A stretch of 64,000 nt of DNA. Origin: Pseudomonadota bacterium (lineage in GTDB: Bacteria > Pseudomonadota > Alphaproteobacteria > Rhizobiales > Devosiaceae). The translations under genes and the position numbers were made by a program. The notes beneath the pieces are model-generated. The model searched no databases. It was not told where the DNA came from and was given only the letters and a program-made list of their open reading frames with translations. The stretch lies in assembly GCA_023391095.1 (NCBI GenBank), contig JAEWBN010000012.1, forward strand, positions 38,072-102,071, given 5' to 3'. Shown here in pieces: positions 19,350-27,785 of the stretch (its first letter is position 1; each line of letters begins with the position of its first letter).

Positions 19350-19946
19350 GTGAGCAAATCGGAAGGCGGTGTGCGGCAGGGCCGTGCCGGCGCGCTGTCG
19401 AGGAAACTGGGAGGCATGCCGCTCGTGCTGGTGGGCATGATGGGTGCCGGCAAGACCACGGTGGGCCGGCGCATCGCAGCCCGGCTGGGGCGCCAGTTCA
19501 TCGACAGCGACGAGGAAATCGAGCTTGCCGCCCAGATGAGCATTCCGGAAATCTTTGCCCAGCGCGGGGAAGCCGAATTCCGCGCCGGGGAAATGCGGGT
19601 GATCGCCCGACTGCTCAAGGAAAAGGACATTGTCCTGGCCACGGGCGGGGGCGCATTCGTCAATGCGGAGACGCGCAGCCTGGTCAAGGCGGATGCGGTT
19701 TCGGTGTGGCTCAAGGCCGATGCCGATGTGCTGTTCGAGCGCGTGTCGCGCCGCTCCAACCGGCCGCTGCTTAAAACCGAAAATCCCCGGGCGACGCTCG
19801 AAAAACTGATTGCCGAGCGCTACCCCATCTATGCCGAGGCCGATGTGACGGTGATGAGCCGCGACGTGCCGCAGGAAGCGGTGGCGGGCGATGTGATCTC
19901 GGCGGTGCTCGACTATCTCAAGACAAAACAGGCGGTCCATGGCTGA
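19350..19946 (+). CDS. aroK: shikimate kinase
   Basis: Shikimate kinase phosphorylates shikimate in the fifth step of the aromatic amino-acid pathway. The 198-residue product has the P-loop G29-x4-GKTT (GMMGAGKTT), the DSDEEIE block that contacts shikimate and magnesium, the GGGAFVN motif and the lid arginines in SRRSNRPLL. An extra N-terminal stretch of about 20 residues precedes the core, as in many alphaproteobacterial versions. The GTG start at 19350 lies just after CACCCAGG. It overlaps aroB by 8 bases. Confidence 0.93.
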   Translation: MSKSEGGVRQGRAGALSRKLGGMPLVLVGMMGAGKTTVGRRIAARLGRQFIDSDEEIELAAQMSIPEIFAQRGEAEFRAGEMRVIARLLKEKDIVLATGGGAFVNAETRSLVKADAVSVWLKADADVLFERVSRRSNRPLLKTENPRATLEKLIAERYPIYAEADVTVMSRDVPQEAVAGDVISAVLDYLKTKQAVHG

Positions 19947-21051
19947 TATTGCGCATCGGGTTCACGTGGCTCTGGGCGAACGCGCCTATGACATCCTGAT
20001 CGGGCCCGGACTGATCGATGCGGCGGGGGCGATCCTGGCGGAACACTTCCCCGGACGTCGCTACGGGATCGTGACCGATACGACCGTGGCCGAGGCGCAG
20101 TTGCCGCGGCTGACAGCGAGCCTTGATGCGGCCGGACTGGGCTACCAGACCATCGTGGTGCCGGCAGGGGAAAGCACTAAGAGCTATGCCGGTCTCGAAA
20201 CTGTCGTGGAAGGGCTGCTTGCGGCCCGGCTCGAACGCGGCGACCTCGTGATCGCGCTGGGCGGCGGCGTGATCGGGGACCTCGCGGGCTTTGCCTCTGC
20301 CATTACCCGGCGCGGCATGGATTTCGTGCAGATGCCGACTTCGCTGCTGGCGCAGGTGGATTCTTCCGTTGGCGGCAAGACCGGGATCAATTCGCCCCAT
20401 GGCAAAAACCTCGTGGGCGCCTTCCATCAGCCCAGGCTGGTGCTGGCGGATCTTTCGGCGCTCGATACGCTGGATCGCCGCCAGTTCGCCGCGGGCTATG
20501 CGGAAGTGGCCAAATACGGGCTCATCGACGACCCCGATTTCTTCGACTGGCTGGATGCCAACCTTGAGGAGATCTTTGCGGGCGGCCCGGCGCGGGGCGA
20601 AGCGGTGGCCCGCTGCTGCGCGCACAAGGCGCGGGTGGTGATCGAGGACGAAAAGGAAAACGGGGTCCGGGCGCTGCTCAATCTCGGCCACACCTTCGGG
20701 CATGCGCTGGAAAAGGATACCGGCTATTCCGACCGCCTGCTGCATGGCGAAGGCGTGGCCATCGGCATGGTTCTAGCGCACGGCTTTTCCAACCGGCTGG
20801 GCCTGTCGCCCGGCCAGGATACCGGACGGGTCGAGGCGCACTTGAAGCGGGCGGGCCTGCCCACCACATTGGCGGATATCGCCGGAACGCTTAGCTCGAC
20901 CGATACGCTGATGGCAGCCATCGCGCAGGACAAGAAGGTCCAGCGCGGGGCGCTCACGTTCATCCTGACCCGCGGCATCGGCAAGGCGTTCATCGAAAAG
21001 AATGTCGATGCCGAAAAAGTGCGGGCGTATCTGGAGGAGATGCGGGGGTAA
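19939..21051 (+). CDS. aroB: 3-dehydroquinate synthase
   Basis: AroB converts DAHP to 3-dehydroquinate using NAD and zinc, the second step of the shikimate pathway. The 370-residue product shows VPAGESTKSYAGLETVVEGLL, ALGGGVIGDLAGFASA, PTSLLAQVDSSVGGKTGIN and the zinc-ligand region LNLGHTFGHALE, followed by LLHGEGVAIGM. All are hallmark blocks. It overlaps aroK by 8 bases, so the two steps are co-expressed. Length is normal. Confidence 0.95.
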   Translation: MADIAHRVHVALGERAYDILIGPGLIDAAGAILAEHFPGRRYGIVTDTTVAEAQLPRLTASLDAAGLGYQTIVVPAGESTKSYAGLETVVEGLLAARLERGDLVIALGGGVIGDLAGFASAITRRGMDFVQMPTSLLAQVDSSVGGKTGINSPHGKNLVGAFHQPRLVLADLSALDTLDRRQFAAGYAEVAKYGLIDDPDFFDWLDANLEEIFAGGPARGEAVARCCAHKARVVIEDEKENGVRALLNLGHTFGHALEKDTGYSDRLLHGEGVAIGMVLAHGFSNRLGLSPGQDTGRVEAHLKRAGLPTTLADIAGTLSSTDTLMAAIAQDKKVQRGALTFILTRGIGKAFIEKNVDAEKVRAYLEEMRG

Positions 21052-21100
21052 GGTTCGATCCGTCTCGATCTAGGCCTCTACGGGGGGTGGAACGGTGACA

Positions 21101-21175
21101 ACACCCGCGGCGTGAGTGCGTGAGCACCCCCTCCCAACCTCCCCCGTCAAGGGGGAGGTGCGGGCCGGCGGGTGT
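21101..21175. repeat. intergenic palindromic repeat, copy 1
   Basis: An inner hairpin pairs ACCTCCCCC (21137-21145) with GGGGGAGGT (21151-21159) around GTCAA. Outer arms ACACCCGC (21101-21108) and GCGGGTGT (21168-21175) also pair. The inner 23 bp are identical to those at 26322-26344, so this is a dispersed repeat family. It sits between convergent aroB and bolA. Confidence 0.75.
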
Positions 21176-21195
21176 GATATGCCCTACGACACGGC

Positions 21196-21459
21196 TCACG
21201 CGGCGGGCAGAACCTCGATGGCAAGGGCGTGAACCCTTTCCTTCAATTCTTCGTTCAACGCTGCCATGACGGCGCGGTGTTGCGCAACGCGGCTCATCCC
21301 GTCAAAATTGCGGGTCGCGATTCTGACACGAAAATGGGTTTCACCGCCCTCCCGCCAGCCGGAATGTCCGTGATGGCTTTGCGACTCGTCGATCACCTCC
21401 AGATGCTGGGGTGAGAATTGTTCGGTGAGCTTGGCTCGAATGGTGTCCGTCATGGACAT
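21196..21459 (-). CDS. BolA family protein
   Basis: The 87-residue product is a BolA-like protein: DTIRAKLTEQFSPQHLEVIDESQSHHGHSGWREGGETHFRV shows the class II KH-like fold and the conserved GGETHF and HR motifs. The terminal block is RVHALAIEVLPA. BolA proteins partner with monothiol glutaredoxins in iron-sulfur handling or act in envelope gene control. ATG 21459 (MSMTDTI) follows GGAG. ATG 21453 is an alternative. It is divergent from the J-domain gene with a 41-bp gap, a conserved neighbourhood in Rhizobiales. Confidence 0.88.
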   Translation of the reverse strand: MSMTDTIRAKLTEQFSPQHLEVIDESQSHHGHSGWREGGETHFRVRIATRNFDGMSRVAQHRAVMAALNEELKERVHALAIEVLPAA

Positions 21460-21500
21460 GGGGTCGGCTCCAAATCTGTTTGTAGGCACAGCTAGGCGTA

Positions 21501-22127
21501 ATGAAACAGCATTCCAAGCTCTTCGATTCAATTCGTGTCCGTCCGCGCCGGGAAGAAAAGCCCGAAACGGTGGCGGTCAAGTGCGACTGGGAAGGCTGTG
21601 AGGCGCCGGGTGAATACAAGGCGCCCAAGGGCGTGCGCTCGGAGGGGCAGTATCATAATTTCTGCCTCGAGCATGTGCGCCACTACAACAAGGCCTTCAA
21701 CTTCTTTGCCGGCATGAGCCCCGAAGAGTTGGACGAGGCGCTCCATACCCCGCCCAAGGCGGAAAGCCGGTCGAGCTTTGCCACCGGCAATCCCGGCGCG
21801 GCGCGGGCGGCCAGCCGTCAGGCCTCGACCCGTCCGGGCGATAAGTTCGGCGACCCGTTCGGGGTGTTTGCGCGCTATCGCTACCAGCAGGGCAAGAAGC
21901 CCGCGGCCGAGCGGGTCAAGCCGCTCAACGAGCCGGACCGGCGGGCGCTCGAAGCCCTGGGCTTTACCGGCCACGCCAAGTCCGACGACATCAAGGCGGC
22001 CTACAAGAGCCTCGTCAAGAAACACCATCCCGACGTCAATGGCGGCGACGCCTCTTCGGAGGACAAGCTGCGCTCGGTGATCGCGGCTTACACCCATCTC
22101 AAGAAACAGGGTTTCGTGGCGCGTTGA
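21501..22127 (+). CDS. J-domain (DnaJ-like) protein with N-terminal Cys/His region
   Basis: The 208-residue protein carries a C-terminal J domain (about 147-205) with the DnaK-stimulating H176-P-D178 motif in KKHHPDVNGGDA. The N-terminal region (25-60) has C28-x4-C33 and C55-x2-H58, suggesting a small metal-binding or structural module. The middle is Arg/Ser-rich linker. It lacks the G/F-rich and zinc-finger domains of DnaJ, so it is a type III co-chaperone. It lies 113 bp before cobS. Whether it assists the cobaltochelatase is only a positional guess. Confidence 0.82.
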   Translation: MKQHSKLFDSIRVRPRREEKPETVAVKCDWEGCEAPGEYKAPKGVRSEGQYHNFCLEHVRHYNKAFNFFAGMSPEELDEALHTPPKAESRSSFATGNPGAARAASRQASTRPGDKFGDPFGVFARYRYQQGKKPAAERVKPLNEPDRRALEALGFTGHAKSDDIKAAYKSLVKKHHPDVNGGDASSEDKLRSVIAAYTHLKKQGFVAR

Positions 22128-22240
22128 GGCCTCGCCGTCCGGCATCGGGGCCCCGCGACCCCGAGGCTACCCGCCCTGTCACATTGCTGCTATAGAGCCA
22201 CCGCCTTTTCTCGAATTCTTCAAGTCCAAGAGCGCTTCCC

Positions 22241-23224
22241 ATGACCCAGTTCGCCAACCTGCCCGACCACGAATACAGCGCGCGGGAAATTTTCGGCATC
22301 GACACCGACATGAAGGTCATGGGCTACAAGGATCGCACCGACCATGTGCCGCCGGTCGATCCGGACTATCTCTTCGACCGCAACACCACGCTGGCGATCC
22401 TGGCCGGCTTTGCCTTCAACCGTCGCGTCATGGTGCAGGGCTATCACGGCACCGGCAAGTCGACCCATATCGAGCAGGTCGCGGCACGGCTGAACTGGCC
22501 GCTGGTACGCGTCAATCTCGACAGCCACGTGTCGCGCATCGACCTCGTCGGCAAGGACGCGATCGTGCTCAAGGATGGCAAGCAGATCACCGAATTCCGC
22601 GACGGCATCCTGCCCTGGGCCGTGCAGAACAATGTCGCGCTGGTCTTCGACGAATATGACGCCGGCCGGCCGGACGTGATGTTCGTGATTCAGCGCGTGC
22701 TGGAACAGTCGGGCCGGCTGACCCTGCTCGACCAGAACCGCGTGATCGTGCCGCATCCGGCGTTCCGGCTGTTCTCGACCACCAATACGATCGGTCTGGG
22801 CGATACGTCGGGCCTCTATCACGGCACCCAGCAGATCAACCAGGGCCAGATGGACCGCTGGAGCATCGTGACGACGCTCAACTACCTGCCGCATGACAAG
22901 GAAGTCGGCATCGTTCTGGCCAAGAACAAGAGCTATGCCGAGACCGAGAAGGGCCGCAAGCAGGTGTCCAACATGGTGCGCCTGGCAGACCTGACGCGTT
23001 CGGCCTTCATCAATGGCGATATCTCTACCGTCATGAGCCCACGCGGCGTCATCACCTGGGCCGAGAATGCCGTCATCTTCGGTGGCGATATCGGCTTTGC
23101 CTTCCGCCTGACCTTCCTCAACAAGTGCGATGAACTCGAGCGCCCCGTGGTGGCCGAGTTCTACCAGCGCGTGTTCGGCGAGGACCTGCCGGAAAGCTCC
23201 GCCAACCTGGCGGTGATGGCCTAA
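22241..23224 (+). CDS. cobS: cobaltochelatase subunit CobS
   Basis: CobS is the AAA+ ATPase of the aerobic cobaltochelatase CobNST, which inserts cobalt into hydrogenobyrinic acid a,c-diamide for vitamin B12. The 327-residue product has Walker A at 67-75 (GYHGTGKST), Walker B in NVALVFDEYDAG and the sensor region FRLFSTTNTIGLGDTSGLYHGTQ. CobT follows after a 151-bp gap filled by a palindromic element. CobN, the large catalytic subunit, is not in the window. No cobalamin riboswitch is visible upstream. Confidence 0.93.
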   Translation: MTQFANLPDHEYSAREIFGIDTDMKVMGYKDRTDHVPPVDPDYLFDRNTTLAILAGFAFNRRVMVQGYHGTGKSTHIEQVAARLNWPLVRVNLDSHVSRIDLVGKDAIVLKDGKQITEFRDGILPWAVQNNVALVFDEYDAGRPDVMFVIQRVLEQSGRLTLLDQNRVIVPHPAFRLFSTTNTIGLGDTSGLYHGTQQINQGQMDRWSIVTTLNYLPHDKEVGIVLAKNKSYAETEKGRKQVSNMVRLADLTRSAFINGDISTVMSPRGVITWAENAVIFGGDIGFAFRLTFLNKCDELERPVVAEFYQRVFGEDLPESSANLAVMA

Positions 23225-23228
23225 TCAG

Positions 23229-23352
23229 AAGGCCCCCTCACCCGGCCCTTCGGGCCGACCTCTCCCCCAAGGGAGAGGTGCAGGGGGTCCGGAATTTCCG
23301 ACCTCTCCCTTGGGGGAGAGGTCGCCGCGCAAGCGGCGGGTGAGGGGGCCTT
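23229..23352. repeat. 124-bp nested palindromic element between cobS and cobT
   Basis: The outer arms AAGGCCCCCTCACCCG (23229-23244) and their exact reverse complement (23337-23352) enclose a second perfect pair of 23-bp arms at 23257-23279 and 23300-23322. Each inner arm is itself a small hairpin (ACCTCTCC...GGAGAGGT). It fills nearly the whole cobS-cobT gap and would form a large cruciform or RNA stem. The style matches the intergenic palindromic families at 21101 and 26277. Confidence 0.85.
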
Positions 23353-23375
23353 CCTCACAATCGACGAGCGTAACC

Positions 23376-25265
23376 ATGGCAAACCCACCGCGCAGCAAGC
23401 CCAACAAGCCCGACCAGACCCAGGCCTTCAAGTCGGCCATGGGCGCAACGGTGCGTGCCATCGGGGGGCAGTCGGAGCTGGAGGTAACCTTTACCGCGGA
23501 CCGGCCACTGCTCACGTCCGACAAGGCGCGCATTGCCAACCTGCCGCGCCTGCCCACCAAGCGCGACATTGCCATTGCCCGCGGGCAGGGCGACGCCATG
23601 GCCATGCGGCTTGCCAGCCACGACCCTGACGCCCACCGCAAGCGCGCGCCTATGGACCCGCAGGCGCGGGCCGCCTTTGACGCGCTGGAACAGGCGCGGG
23701 TGGAATCGCTGGGCGTGATCCGCATGCCGGGCATGGGCGGCAATATCCATGAAATGCTGGAAGACCGGCTGTTCCGCGCCAATTTTGCCGAGGTCGACGC
23801 CAAGGACGATGCGCCCATCGCCGAGGCGCTGGGCCTGTTGCTGCGCGAAAAGCTGGCCGGGGTGCCGGTGCCGCCTTCGGGGCACGCGCTGGTCGATCTC
23901 TGGCGCCCTGAAATCGAAAGCAAGGCGTCGACTTCGCTGGAAAACCTGCTCTCCACCTATGAAGACCAGGACGAGTTTGCACAGGCGGTCCGCAATGTGC
24001 TGCGCGACCTCAACCTGATCGCCGACAGCGACATGCAGGACCCCGCCGATGGCGAGGAAGGCGAGACCGAGGACAGCCAGCCCGAACAGGCGCAAGGCGC
24101 CGACCAGTCGCCCGAACAGGGCGAGGGCGAGAACGAGCAGGCCGACAGCGAAGAAGACCAGCAGGCGGGCGAAAGCGAAGAAACCGGCGATGTCGAAGGC
24201 ATGGAGGCCGACATGGCCGATGCCGACGAGGATGCCGAAGCCGAGGCGGGCGAGGATGCGCCCATGCCCCCGCCGGCCAAGGATGGTGGCGAGCGGCTGT
24301 CCAACCAGTTCAACTACAAGGTCTTCACCCAGAAATACGACGAGATCGTCAAGGCAGCCGAACTCTGCCCGCCCGACGAGCTCGACCAGCTGCGGGCGCT
24401 GCTCGACAAGCAGCTGGAGAACCTGGCCGGGGCGGTGGCGCGGCTGGCCAACAAGCTACAGCGGCGCCTCATGGCCAAGCAGAACCGCAGCTGGCAGTTC
24501 GACCTTGAAGAGGGTCTGCTCGACACGGCGCGCCTCACCCGCGTCGTCACCGATCCGCTGCAGGCGCTGAGCTTCAAGGTCGAGGACGACACCGATTTCC
24601 GCGACACCGTGGTGACGCTCCTGATCGACAATTCCGGCTCGATGCGCGGGCGGCCGATTACCATTGCGGCGATCTGCGGCGATATCCTGGCGCGCACGCT
24701 GGAGCGCTGCGGGGTCAAGGTCGAGATCCTGGGCTTTACCACCCGTGCCTGGAAGGGCGGCAAGAGCCGGGAAGCCTGGCTTGAAGCCAACCGGCCGGCC
24801 AATCCCGGCCGCGTCAACGATATCCGCCACATCATCTACAAGGCGGCCGACGAGCCCTGGCGGCATGCCCGGCGCAATCTCGGCCTGATGATGCGCGAGG
24901 GTCTGCTCAAGGAGAATATCGACGGCGAGGCGCTCGAATGGGCGCGCAAGCGGCTGATGGCGCGCCCGGAACAGCGGCGCATTCTGATGGTGATTTCCGA
25001 CGGCGCGCCAGTCGATGACTCGACCCAGTCGGTCAATGCCGGCAATTACCTCGAGGCGCATCTGCGGCAGGTGATCGAGGATATCGAAACGCGCTCGCCC
25101 ATCCAGCTGGTCGCCGTGGGCATCGGTCACGATGTGACGCGCTACTATCGGCGCGCCGTGACGCTGCTCGATGCCGAGGAACTGGCCGGGGCGCTGACCG
25201 ACGAGCTGGCCGCCCTGTTCGACGAAGAATTGCCGGCACAGGCCGGGCGACGGACGCGCGGATGA
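23376..25265 (+). CDS. cobT: cobaltochelatase subunit CobT
   Basis: CobT pairs with CobS in the ring-shaped AAA+ complex that drives CobN. The 629-residue product has an N-terminal domain (1-210) and a long acidic low-complexity hinge (about 225-305, mostly Glu, Asp, Gln and Ala). A C-terminal von Willebrand A domain follows, with the metal-binding DxSxS in LLIDNSGSMRG (Asp418) and VISDGAPVDDST further on. ATG 23376 (MANPPRS) is chosen; the longer frame would start inside the palindromic element. Its stop overlaps the next gene by 4 bases. Confidence 0.93.
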   Translation: MANPPRSKPNKPDQTQAFKSAMGATVRAIGGQSELEVTFTADRPLLTSDKARIANLPRLPTKRDIAIARGQGDAMAMRLASHDPDAHRKRAPMDPQARAAFDALEQARVESLGVIRMPGMGGNIHEMLEDRLFRANFAEVDAKDDAPIAEALGLLLREKLAGVPVPPSGHALVDLWRPEIESKASTSLENLLSTYEDQDEFAQAVRNVLRDLNLIADSDMQDPADGEEGETEDSQPEQAQGADQSPEQGEGENEQADSEEDQQAGESEETGDVEGMEADMADADEDAEAEAGEDAPMPPPAKDGGERLSNQFNYKVFTQKYDEIVKAAELCPPDELDQLRALLDKQLENLAGAVARLANKLQRRLMAKQNRSWQFDLEEGLLDTARLTRVVTDPLQALSFKVEDDTDFRDTVVTLLIDNSGSMRGRPITIAAICGDILARTLERCGVKVEILGFTTRAWKGGKSREAWLEANRPANPGRVNDIRHIIYKAADEPWRHARRNLGLMMREGLLKENIDGEALEWARKRLMARPEQRRILMVISDGAPVDDSTQSVNAGNYLEAHLRQVIEDIETRSPIQLVAVGIGHDVTRYYRRAVTLLDAEELAGALTDELAALFDEELPAQAGRRTRG

Positions 25266-26251
25266 GGACTAAGCCCGCTGTTGCCGCGCTGTTGCTGTTT
25301 CTGGCCCAGCCGGCCGGGGCGGTGGAAGTGATGGTGAATGCGGTGCCCGTCACCCGCTTCAACGGCGCCGCGCCCGGCGACAGGGTGGAAAAGCTGATCT
25401 TCCGCGGCGGGCTGACGCTGCAGAGCACGGACGAGAATTTCGGCGGGCTCTCCAGCGTGACCCAGACCGGTCCCGACCAGCAGATATCATTCGTGACGGA
25501 CCGGGGGCGGTTTATTTCGGGCACCCTCGCCTATGACCAGGACGACCTGCTCCTGGGCTTTTACGGCGTGGACATCGAGCCTTTGCAGAATTCCTCCGGG
25601 GCGGTGCTGCCGCGCCAATATGCGCGCGATGCCGAGGGCATGGACACGATCTGGCGCGATGGCGAGGCCGCAGCCGTGCGCGTGAGCTTCGAGAACCTGA
25701 CGCGGGTGGCCGATTTTGCCATCACCAATGGTCGACCGGGCGGGGCAGCGCGGGAAGTGGCCATTCCGCAATGGCTGACGGATCTGAGAACCAACGACTC
25801 CCTTGAATCCGTGTGCATTGCGCCGCCGGCCTCGCCTGTTGCGGGATCGACCATCCTTATTGCCGAGGAGGCGCTGGACGAAGCGGGCAATCACCGCGGC
25901 GAAATGCTTGGCGTCAATGACAAGGGGCCCTTCACCTATTTCAACTCGCCGGTGGTCAATCCGACCGACTGCGCCTTTCTGCCCAATGGCGATCTCCTCG
26001 TGCTGGAACGGGGCGTCTCGCTTTTCACCTTTGTGATGAACTTGCGCCGCGTGCCGGCGGCTGAGGTGCGGCCGGGTAACCTGATGCGCGGCGAATTGCT
26101 GCTGTCCGCGCAGGGCGGGGATATCGACAATATGGAAAGCCTGATGGTGCATCAGTCCCCCGGCGGGGAGACACGCATCTTCATGGGCTCGGACAACAAT
26201 TTCAACGACTGGCAGCGCACGCTTCTGCTGGAATTTGCGCTGCCCGAGTGA
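25262..26251 (+). CDS. secreted esterase-like/phytase-like domain protein
   Basis: The 329-residue product has a signal peptide (VAALLLFLAQPAGA) and looks like the esterase-like activity of phytase family, a beta-propeller-type fold. Supporting blocks are ENFGGLSSVTQ with QQISFVTDRGRFISG, DAEGMDTIWRDGE, NESLESVC-like NDSLESVCIAPP, DCAFLPNGDLLVLERG and NMESLMVHQSPGGETRIFMGSDNN. The biochemical activity of most members is unknown. It overlaps cobT by 4 bases (ATGA), so it is translated from the cobT message, but no link to B12 synthesis is evident. Confidence 0.75.
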   Translation: MRTKPAVAALLLFLAQPAGAVEVMVNAVPVTRFNGAAPGDRVEKLIFRGGLTLQSTDENFGGLSSVTQTGPDQQISFVTDRGRFISGTLAYDQDDLLLGFYGVDIEPLQNSSGAVLPRQYARDAEGMDTIWRDGEAAAVRVSFENLTRVADFAITNGRPGGAAREVAIPQWLTDLRTNDSLESVCIAPPASPVAGSTILIAEEALDEAGNHRGEMLGVNDKGPFTYFNSPVVNPTDCAFLPNGDLLVLERGVSLFTFVMNLRRVPAAEVRPGNLMRGELLLSAQGGDIDNMESLMVHQSPGGETRIFMGSDNNFNDWQRTLLLEFALPE

Positions 26252-26276
26252 GCGGCCGGCTTCGAAGGCCGTTTTG

Positions 26277-26357
26277 CACCCCCTCCCACCTCTGCTACGG
26301 CCCCGCGGGCCGAGCGTCGGTACCTCCCCCGTCAAGGGGGAGGTGTGGGGCCGGTGC
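26277..26357. repeat. intergenic palindromic repeat, copy 2
   Basis: ACCTCCCCC (26322-26330), GTCAA and GGGGGAGGT (26336-26344) repeat the core of copy 1 base for base. Both copies begin with GCACCCCCTCCCA and end near GGCCGG, but this one carries about 35 extra bases between the GCACCCCCTCCCA block and the core. It lies between convergent genes. Confidence 0.75.
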
Positions 26358-26379
26358 CAGCCGCCTCGACGGGGCCTAA

Positions 26380-27015
26380 TCAGGCCGCAACAGGCAACCG
26401 CCGCAGCACGAGGTCGCGAACGGTTTTGTAGGGGGCGAGCAGCAGCACGGCCATCAGCAGCTTGACCAGGAAGTCGCCCAGCGCCAGCGACTGCCAGAGC
26501 TCGACCTGGGGGCCTATGCCCAGAAGAGGCGCCGGGAAGCCCAGCGAGGAATCCTCCATGCCGAAAAAGGCATCGATGCCGGCCAGGGCAGGAGCCATGG
26601 CGAGCGTGAAGAAGATGGCGGTGTCGAGCGCGGAGGAAAACAGCGACGAAAACATCGGCGCATGCCACCAGGCGCCGTTGCGCAGACGGTGGAAGATGGA
26701 AACGTCGAGCAGCTGCGCCACGAGGAAGGCCGAGCCCGAGGCAATGGCGATGCGCGGCGTGGCCAGCCAGATGGAGAGCACCACCGCGACGATGAAGCCG
26801 GCCACGACCACAAGCCGCGTGCGCTGGGGGCCAAAGGCGCGGTTGGACAGGTCCGTGACGAGGAAGGCGACCGGATAGGTGAAGGCGCCCCAGGTGAGGA
26901 TGTCACCGATATGGACGGCGCCCAAGGTCACATCGAGCGGAAACTGGACGAGAATATTGGAGGCGGCGACGATGGCCACCATGGCGACAAGCGCCACAAG
27001 GAGACGAGACAGCAT
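26380..27015 (-). CDS. VUT family queuosine-precursor transporter (YhhQ-like)
   Basis: The 211-residue product is a six-helix-type membrane protein of the vitamin-uptake (VUT/YhhQ) family, which imports queuosine precursors such as preQ0 or preQ1. Diagnostic stretches are GDILTWGAFTYPVAFLVTDLSNRAFG, GSAFLVAQLLDVSIFHRLR and SALDTAIFFTLA. I chose ATG 27015 at MLSRLLVALVAMVAIVAASN. The longer frame would read through the leader hairpin. I looked for a preQ1 riboswitch in the leader and saw none that I could defend. Rpmb lies upstream on the same strand behind a terminator. Confidence 0.82.
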   Translation of the reverse strand: MLSRLLVALVAMVAIVAASNILVQFPLDVTLGAVHIGDILTWGAFTYPVAFLVTDLSNRAFGPQRTRLVVVAGFIVAVVLSIWLATPRIAIASGSAFLVAQLLDVSIFHRLRNGAWWHAPMFSSLFSSALDTAIFFTLAMAPALAGIDAFFGMEDSSLGFPAPLLGIGPQVELWQSLALGDFLVKLLMAVLLLAPYKTVRDLVLRRLPVAA

Positions 27016-27076
27016 CAGACTGTACCTATGTTGACCGCTGACCGGTAATCGACCGGGGCGGAGATTATGGGAGGCG

Positions 27077-27099
27077 GATGATCCGCTCTCCGGATCATC
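27077..27099. repeat. hairpin in the transporter leader
   Basis: GATGATCCG (27077-27085) pairs perfectly with CGGATCATC (27091-27099) around CTCTC. It lies about 60 bases upstream of the transporter start. It could be a regulatory stem; there is no adjoining T-run. Confidence 0.5.
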
Positions 27100-27202
27100 G
27101 CCCAGGGGCGCGACCCGAGGGCGTTGTACTGCAAGCCCTGGCGGCAAGTATAGAGGCGGACGGTCACACCTGCGGGCGTCGGGGCGATAGGGCCTCGCCG
27201 CA

Positions 27203-27238
27203 AACAAAAACCGCGCGGTAGTCGCCCACCACGCGGCT
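27203..27238 (-). terminator. rho-independent terminator of rpmB
   Basis: On the minus strand CCGCGTGGT pairs with ACCGCGCGG (one G-T pair) and is followed by TTTTTGTTTG. It lies just past the rpmB stop. Confidence 0.8.
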
Positions 27239-27260
27239 CGAAATCGTTTGGAAGAACCGC

Positions 27261-27545
27261 TTAGCCGGCGAGGGCGGCGCGGACTTCCTTCTTGATGCCG
27301 AGAGCCAGCGGGCTCAGATCGGCGTCGTCCTGCTTGAGCAGGAAGGCATCGAGGCCACCGCGGTGCTCGACGGTGCGCAGGGCAGCGGCGGAAATGCGCA
27401 GCTTGACCGGACGGTTCAGCGCATCCGAAAGCAGGGTGACGTTCACCAGGTTCGGGAGAAAGCGGCGGCGGGTGCGGTTGAGAGCGTGGGAAACATTGTT
27501 GCCCACCATGACGCCCTTACCGGTTAGTTCGCAGCGACGTGCCAT
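27261..27545 (-). CDS. rpmB: 50S ribosomal protein L28
   Basis: The 94-residue product begins MARRCELTGKGVMVGNNVSHALNRTRRRF, the standard L28 opening, and continues with FLPNLVNVTLLSDAL and LRISAAALRTVEHRGGLDAFL. L28 is part of the large ribosomal subunit. ATG 27545 is the family start. A good promoter lies about 80 bases upstream and a terminator follows, so it forms a single-gene transcript. Confidence 0.96.
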   Translation of the reverse strand: MARRCELTGKGVMVGNNVSHALNRTRRRFLPNLVNVTLLSDALNRPVKLRISAAALRTVEHRGGLDAFLLKQDDADLSPLALGIKKEVRAALAG

Positions 27546-27626
27546 TTTGAGATATCCTGTTTGTGTAAAGGTCCTGCGTGGCGGGGTATCCCGCAACGGG
27601 CCTCGATTGTGTTGAAATCTGGCGCG

Positions 27627-27655
27627 TCTTTAGAGAAACTAGGCCGTGCCGTCAA
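27627..27655 (-). promoter_or_regulatory. rpmB promoter
   Basis: On the minus strand TTGACG (27655-27650) is followed after exactly 17 bases by TAAAGA (27632-27627), a good sigma70-type promoter directed at rpmB. Confidence 0.6.
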
Positions 27656-27785
27656 CCCAAAGGCCGATTCAAAGGGCCGCGACTGCCTTGCCAGCGCCCC
27701 ACACTGTGGGCAGTTTGGTCCCATTGATGTGATTCGCCCTGTCCGGCAGCGTCTCCGGCGGGTTGTCCGAGACGAGTAGATTATC

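Noticed and set aside
22128..22240. cobalamin riboswitch before cobS
   Set aside because: The gap of 113 bases lacks the conserved B12 box and is too short for a full switch.
27016..27202. preQ1 riboswitch upstream of the queuosine-precursor transporter
   Set aside because: I could not find the short pseudoknot with its conserved A-rich tail; only a plain hairpin is present.
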